Shown here piece by piece: positions 59,701 through 64,000 of a stretch of DNA of 64,000 bases; position 1 is the first letter of the stretch, and each line of letters starts with the position of its first letter. Source of the stretch: Heterotrichella gracilis (taxonomy: Eukaryota > Sar > Xanthophyceae > Tribonematales > Xanthonemataceae); contig JAULBX010027052.1 in the NCBI GenBank assembly GCA_032358255.1, forward strand, positions 155,134-219,133, written 5' to 3'. The notes under the pieces are model-generated. The model did no database searches. It was not told the DNA's origin and saw only the letters and a program-made list of their open reading frames with translations. The position numbers and the translations under genes are program-made.

Positions 59701-62158
59701 GCCTCATCAACACAGGCAATCCGACACTGACCCACGAGATTCCATCCTTTCAACTGGACAAGGACGGTCAGTTCAAGGCATCCGGGTGGTTCCGCCTGTG
59801 CGTGGACTTCAAGGTGAAGAGCACAGGCCCACTGTTTGGCACCTATAGCTACCTATTCCAACACAGCGCTCTCAAATACATGGATGCCATGCTGAAGGAT
59901 CTCCAACCTCAGATGAGCACCCCTAATGACATGAATGCTTGCTGGGGCGTGTTGGGCTGCTTGTCCTCATGGCTTCCGTACGGGGTTCAAAAATATGTGG
60001 GAGATGTTACGAGTGATTCTCAAGAGTCAGCTGTGTTTCCGATCTTTACTGCAGTTGCCTTCCTCCAGCCGTTTGGGACCTTTGGATCCAATCTGCTGAT
60101 TGGCCCAGCCTTTTTGTTGCTTTTCCCGTTGCTTCAGATTCCCCAAAAGGGCTATAGATGGGATATGGCAGATGTCACGGTGGCTGGTTGCCTTCAGAGC
60201 GTGTGGATCTACTCACTGTACAGCGCTTTTTGGTACCAGGGTGACATGATGCGGCAGCCATTTCAGCGCATTCCTCGCTACCAGCGCAATTTGATGTTTT
60301 TACTTTACCCCCTCATTTTTTGTCTCCTTACAGTCTACTTTTTCTTTAAGTTCCATTATTCTGGTCTAGTCGGTCTGCTAAGGATGTGCTACAAAGTCCT
60401 GACATTGGTGGCCTCTCTGGGGATGGGAGTGGAAGGGTACAGTCCCGTGTCCCTACTGGTGCGTAATTTGGTCCTTGGCACTGTTCGTGGTATTTTGACC
60501 CTAGCTAAGGGTGTAGCTAAGGGTGTATCAGCAGCCTTCAGCACTAACACCCGCTGGATCCGCAAGATTAGGCCCCTGGCATCTCCAGTATCAGCTCCAG
60601 CATCAGCACCATCGTCAGATACCAATCTCACCACCAGCGCTAGGCGAGGGATAGTGCAGGCCAAGCCCACCCCGCAACCAGCAGCTCCCAGTGCAGCACA
60701 CCAAAAAGCAACCAAGGGGGACAAGCGCAAACCCAAACCCAAGCAAGGCGCGCCACCCATTGCCTCGGAACCACCAATTCCCTATGAGGCTCAGCCACCA
60801 CGCCACCAATTAAGTTCTGCCCAAGAGGAGCCACCGCGCAGCCAACAGCCAGTCGAGCCCGTGCCGAGCGCATCCTCCACCCACACAGCCATTGCGGCGA
60901 ATCCACCTCCCCTTGTCCTTGATCACCAACCCGCTGCGACCCCCTTGCCACTGGGAATCCCCTCGCCCAAGGCGCGTCCACCTGCAGAAACACCAACACC
61001 TGCTCCTGGCTCCCACCCCGCCACATCAGGTGGTGGAGCGCAGCCGCCCCAGTCATCACCGGCGCCCCATGTCCTCAATGGCGCAGCCGCTGATGCAGCC
61101 CCGCCGCGGTGTGGACCACCTAGCGCAGAGGCAGCTCCAGGGATCACACCTCCACCAATACCGCCCCTTCTGTCATGGCCATCCCCCACTGGTGCCCCAA
61201 CATCCTCACAGGCGCCCACTGCCGCCCAACCTACCCCCCACACCAAGCCGAGGACTCAGCACCCACCAGTGTCGCGCCCAGCAGTCTCCCGAGGCAGCGG
61301 CATCCCCTCGCCAATCCCAATCCCCATCCCGGTCCCGGCTGATGGTTTTGCCAAAGCCACTCAGGCGCATGGCAAGGCGCCACCTGGCAGCGAGTACCCA
61401 GAGAGCCATGATGACATCATCAAGAGGCTGCTGCGCTCCCCTTGGCCTGAGCAAGATAGGCCCCGGTCCCATGCAGGCGGCAGCACTCGGGAAATGCTGG
61501 CCGGCGATGCAAGTGGCGAGGGGTGCGTCAGCAGCACAGCTGGATCAGATGCGGCAAACGATGCTCATGCGTGCATCCTGTGCATGGAGCAGCCCCAAGG
61601 GGACTGTGCTTGCGCCATGTGGCCACCGCGCACTGTGCCTGGGGTGCACGGAGGAGCTTGTGGGCAAGGGTGGGGAGGCGCTCTGCCCCGTCTGCAGGCA
61701 AAAGGTGAGAAATAGGCATTTATTGATGCTGAAACATGCTGCATCTGCATCTCACAACTCGTGAACACGGGCCCAAATGCTTCAGTGTATGTGAGGGTGG
61801 ACTCCATGCATGGCAGTGGCTGCAGCCTACATGGCGACACTAGATTAGGCCTAGGAGGGTCAAATCAAGGGTGTTTCCTGGTCTATATATTAACACCCCT
61901 GGTCCATCCACATGGGCCACTGGATCAATTGCAGCGATGCATCAGCAGCAACAACAGTAATGTTGCACAGGAAACAGCATTTAATGCTGGAATTTACAGC
62001 AATCTGGTGGCTTAAAGTGCTCGTAGCCTTCAGGCTTCTGCCATCTCCAGTTGACCTTTCATGTTCAACATCGGATAATGTTGCTGAATTGATGTATTTG
62101 GGTCTCCCTGCAGGTGGCCAGCTACATTGTGAAGGAGTATGACGTAAGTTTGATGTAG
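56727..62158 (+). CDS. RING array copy B: multi-pass membrane protein with Pro-rich linker and C-terminal RING (two frame breaks)
   Basis: Exons: 56727-57284, 57958-58198, 58474-58571, 59121-59347, 59701-61704, 62114-62158; about 1057 aa if the breaks are disregarded. Exon 1 has a helix (TCLLILAPFFALLCLFVIVL), then QLIKQLDNDLELHWRTCQ and LPQVGWLYVFNTAP. Exons 2-4 carry HPEEVAVGVPALLKLLRAH and RPWLFYRWLGGYSEW. Exon 5 holds WFRLCVDFKVKSTG, about four helices (LQPFGTFGSNLLIGPAFLLL; VAGCLQSVWIYSLYSAFWY; LMFLLYPLIFCLLTVYFFF; CYKVLTLVASLGMGV), about 300 residues of Pro/Ala/Ser linker with basic KGDKRKPKPKQG, and a RING. Breaks: two bases are missing near 57120 compared with A, and an extra C in a CCCC run near 61593 shifts the RING frame. 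The RING implies ubiquitin ligase activity on a membrane; the family is unknown to me. Confidence 0.72.
61866..61902. repeat. Partial copy of the palindromic element
   Basis: TCAAGGGTGTTTCCTGG then TCTATATATTAACACCCCTGG: the right arm is nearly complete and the left arm is shortened. It lies in the last intron of copy B and is absent from the same intron of copy A, which suggests insertion after duplication or loss in A. Confidence 0.7.
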
Positions 62159-63436
62159 CAAGCCAGGCGAGTGCTTTCGTTGGCATGTACTCTAGAAAGC
62201 CAGGGGCTCAACAATGTGTGGCGGATGGCAAGCCCTGCATGCAGCTGTACCCAGTCTTTGAACACAAGTGCTTTTCAGATCACACATATCACTCGATCTG
62301 TAAGTAGGTGCAAAGGAAATTTCTTCTTTGGATGTGCTTCAATTGCAGGGGTCCCCATGCCGTGCAAACAAATGACTCATTCTCTTGCAGACAGCACATC
62401 TTGCACTGGGTCCGGCCCAGTGTTAACACGTTGGGCCAACAGCTACCGCCCAGTGACAATGCCAATGCGTCATCATGATGCCATCGATTTGGTGCCAGGC
62501 AGGCCCTCATGTCAGCCTTCTGGCTTGCATGTTTGTACCAACTTCATCCCTGTGCATGTTCCCTTTGTTACGTTTCAGAGAAAAATGGCAAGGTTGCGCA
62601 CTGCGTGGCGCAACTGCAAACGGGCACTGCCACTGAGTTCAGTTGCAGTTTTAACCTGTAAAATTATGCTTATATCATCAAATTTGATTTATTTTTTGGT
62701 TGTTTAGGATTTAGGGTTTTGGCTCTAGCTTTTACTCGGGGCATGGCATCGGACCGATACTTGGTCCGTCGACATAGTTTCCTACCCTCAAAACTTGTTT
62801 ACCAATATGTGTTACAACCACCGCTTGCGCATCTGCAGTAATACAGGTCCGAACAACAGCCCGGTATTAAAGAAAGATGGCTATGTGTATGCATGCATTG
62901 ACCAGCCAGGTGTACACGCCGTGTCGTGGAGCTATTTGCCTTCTTGGGAAGTGAAACTAAGAAAGGCCTGAGGTAAAAAGCGTCATTCATGTATCGTTTG
63001 CTCCTTGAAAGTTCCAATTACGTCGTGGGGTCGTCTGCATGCATGTGCACATGCACGCCGTTGGTAACTGTGCCAAAATGCGATGGCAGGGCTCTCTAGC
63101 TTACTGTGTTTGACCTTACGTAGGTTTCTGTTTGCCAGCGGTGAATTGCGTCAGGAAGCACGTTTGGCGGGCGACCACCTACTTTGCAACCACTGCCAGG
63201 CAAGCCTTTGGCTCTTGACTGGGGTGAGGCATCATGACACCTGCAAACCCTGCTCAAAACCCTGCTATGCATTGTCTTTCTTCTTCATTATCATTATTCT
63301 GCAAATAGCTGCTTACTTGCGTACATAGCACTCCCACAGGCCTAGCCTCACCCAGAAATCTGCCAACACTCCCAGAGTTGCTTACTACCATACCCTATCA
63401 ACACCTTTTTGACCCTCCCACCTTTCCCATAGGGTC
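62159..63436. other. Spacer between copies B and C
   Basis: Second copy of the array spacer (compare 55718-56726), somewhat longer. TGTAA at 62656-62660 is a candidate poly(A) signal for copy B. No coding frame is supported. Confidence 0.55.
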
Positions 63437-63764
63437 ATGCCTGGTCGACCCAGACAGGTGGCGCCAGGCAGAGCACGAGGCAGCTACCCCTTAAGCGCAG
63501 GCATTGAGCGGCAGTCAGCATGGACGTGCCTCCTCATCCTTGCTGCCCTCTTTGCCCTGCCCTGGCATCTAGTCATGGTTTCACACATGCTTAATACCAT
63601 CAACCCCGGGCCCCTCACCGTATCCCATCAGGTGCTGCAGCTCATTAAGCAGCTCGACAAGGACGTGAAGCTCCACTGGAGGACCTGCCAGCGTGAGGTG
63701 CTTGACATCTTTCCCTGGGCCGCAACCCTGCCCCAAGTGGGGTGGCTGTACAATTTCAGGGTAA
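63437..63764 (+). CDS. RING array copy C, start of exon 1 (interrupted or runs out of window)
   Basis: Starts MPGRPRQVAPGRARGSYP and continues with the same helix and the conserved block QLIKQLDKDVKLHWRTCQ and ATLPQVGWLY, clearly homologous to exon 1 of A and B. After about 63764 (FR, then GTAATA) the sequence no longer resembles A or B and turns into TTTGGTATAGGG-like repeats. That is either a new intron starting at GTAATA or an insertion; the downstream exons would lie beyond the window. Confidence 0.7.
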
Positions 63765-63771
63765 TAATATA

Positions 63772-63930
63772 ATTTTGGTATGGGGTTGGTTTTATTTTAG
63801 TATAGTGGTGCCAAGTGGGTTTTGTTTGGTATAAGGGTGCAGATAGGGTCTATACTAGTATAGCCCCACCTTGAAGGATCAGTTTTGGTATAGGACCACA
63901 AACAAGGCTAATTTGGGTATGTGGTTTCAG
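63772..63930 (+). repeat. Degenerate TTTGGTATAGGG-type repeat interrupting copy C
   Basis: Words such as TTTTGGTATGGGG, TTTAGTATAGTGG, TTTGGTATAAGGG, TTTTGGTATAGG and TTTGGGTATGTGG recur every 20-35 bases. No counterpart exists at this site in copies A and B. Confidence 0.7.
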
Positions 63931-64000
63931 AACCCTAACTTTAGGGCATGGCCAACTCAACAGAAACCCTACTCAGGGCGTTGTCTGGTCAGGAATGAAC

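Noticed and set aside
1-64000. tRNA, rRNA, CRISPR arrays, transposase genes, viral genes.
   Set aside because: None could be seen; hairpins and palindromes present do not fit tRNA cloverleaves, and no transposase or integrase motifs were found.

Overview
This window reads as nuclear DNA of a photosynthetic eukaryote, most likely a green alga. Genes are split by many short GT-AG introns. One protein has a plastid/thylakoid-lumen type leader (a CYP26-2-like cyclophilin). There is a plant-type organellar bS16 protein. Introns are sprinkled with plant-type telomere-like motifs (TTTAGGG), and several genes have a TGTAA, the usual chlorophyte polyadenylation word, some hundreds of bases past the stop. 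I saw no prokaryotic operons, rRNA, tRNA or CRISPR arrays. All exon models were built by eye from splice sites, reading phase and remembered family sequences; no search was run.

Layout: 1-8935 (-) is the N-terminal two thirds of the proteasome activator PA200/PSME4/Blm10 (19 exons, running off the left edge), head to head with 9701-13783 (+), kinetochore NUF2 (9 exons). Next come 14837-19246 (+) farnesyl diphosphate synthase (10 exons); 20617-27717 (-) a DUF2009/UPF0652 protein (14 exons); 29691-31324 (-) a secreted fasciclin-domain protein; 32662-33583 (+) organellar ribosomal protein bS16; 34049-34655 (-) a tiny heat shock factor binding protein (HSBP1-like) with a 24-base microexon; 35699-39603 (-) the tail-anchor ATPase GET3; 40836-42570 (-) a TMEM205-like (DUF4149) membrane protein; 44129-46487 (+) an unrecognised helical/glycine-rich protein; 47327-49422 (-) the lumenal cyclophilin. 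From 50219 to the right edge lies a direct tandem array of three copies (unit about 6.5-6.7 kb) of a gene for a large multi-pass membrane protein with a proline-rich linker and a C-terminal C3HC4 RING finger, a putative membrane ubiquitin ligase that I cannot assign to a known family. Copy A is clearly broken, copy B has two frame breaks, copy C is cut by an unusual repeat or by the window end.

The genes are mostly unrelated housekeeping functions (proteasome, mitosis, isoprenoids, translation, membrane insertion, plastid folding), so no pathway cluster is implied. The most unusual property is structural. In seven genes, introns carry decayed tandem copies (here called exon echoes) of the neighbouring exon edge together with its splice site, often spaced about 80-110 bases and often accompanied by TTTAGGG-like motifs. 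I count about 39 by eye. Other structure includes a dispersed perfect palindrome with 28-base arms and a 39-base palindrome between two convergent genes.
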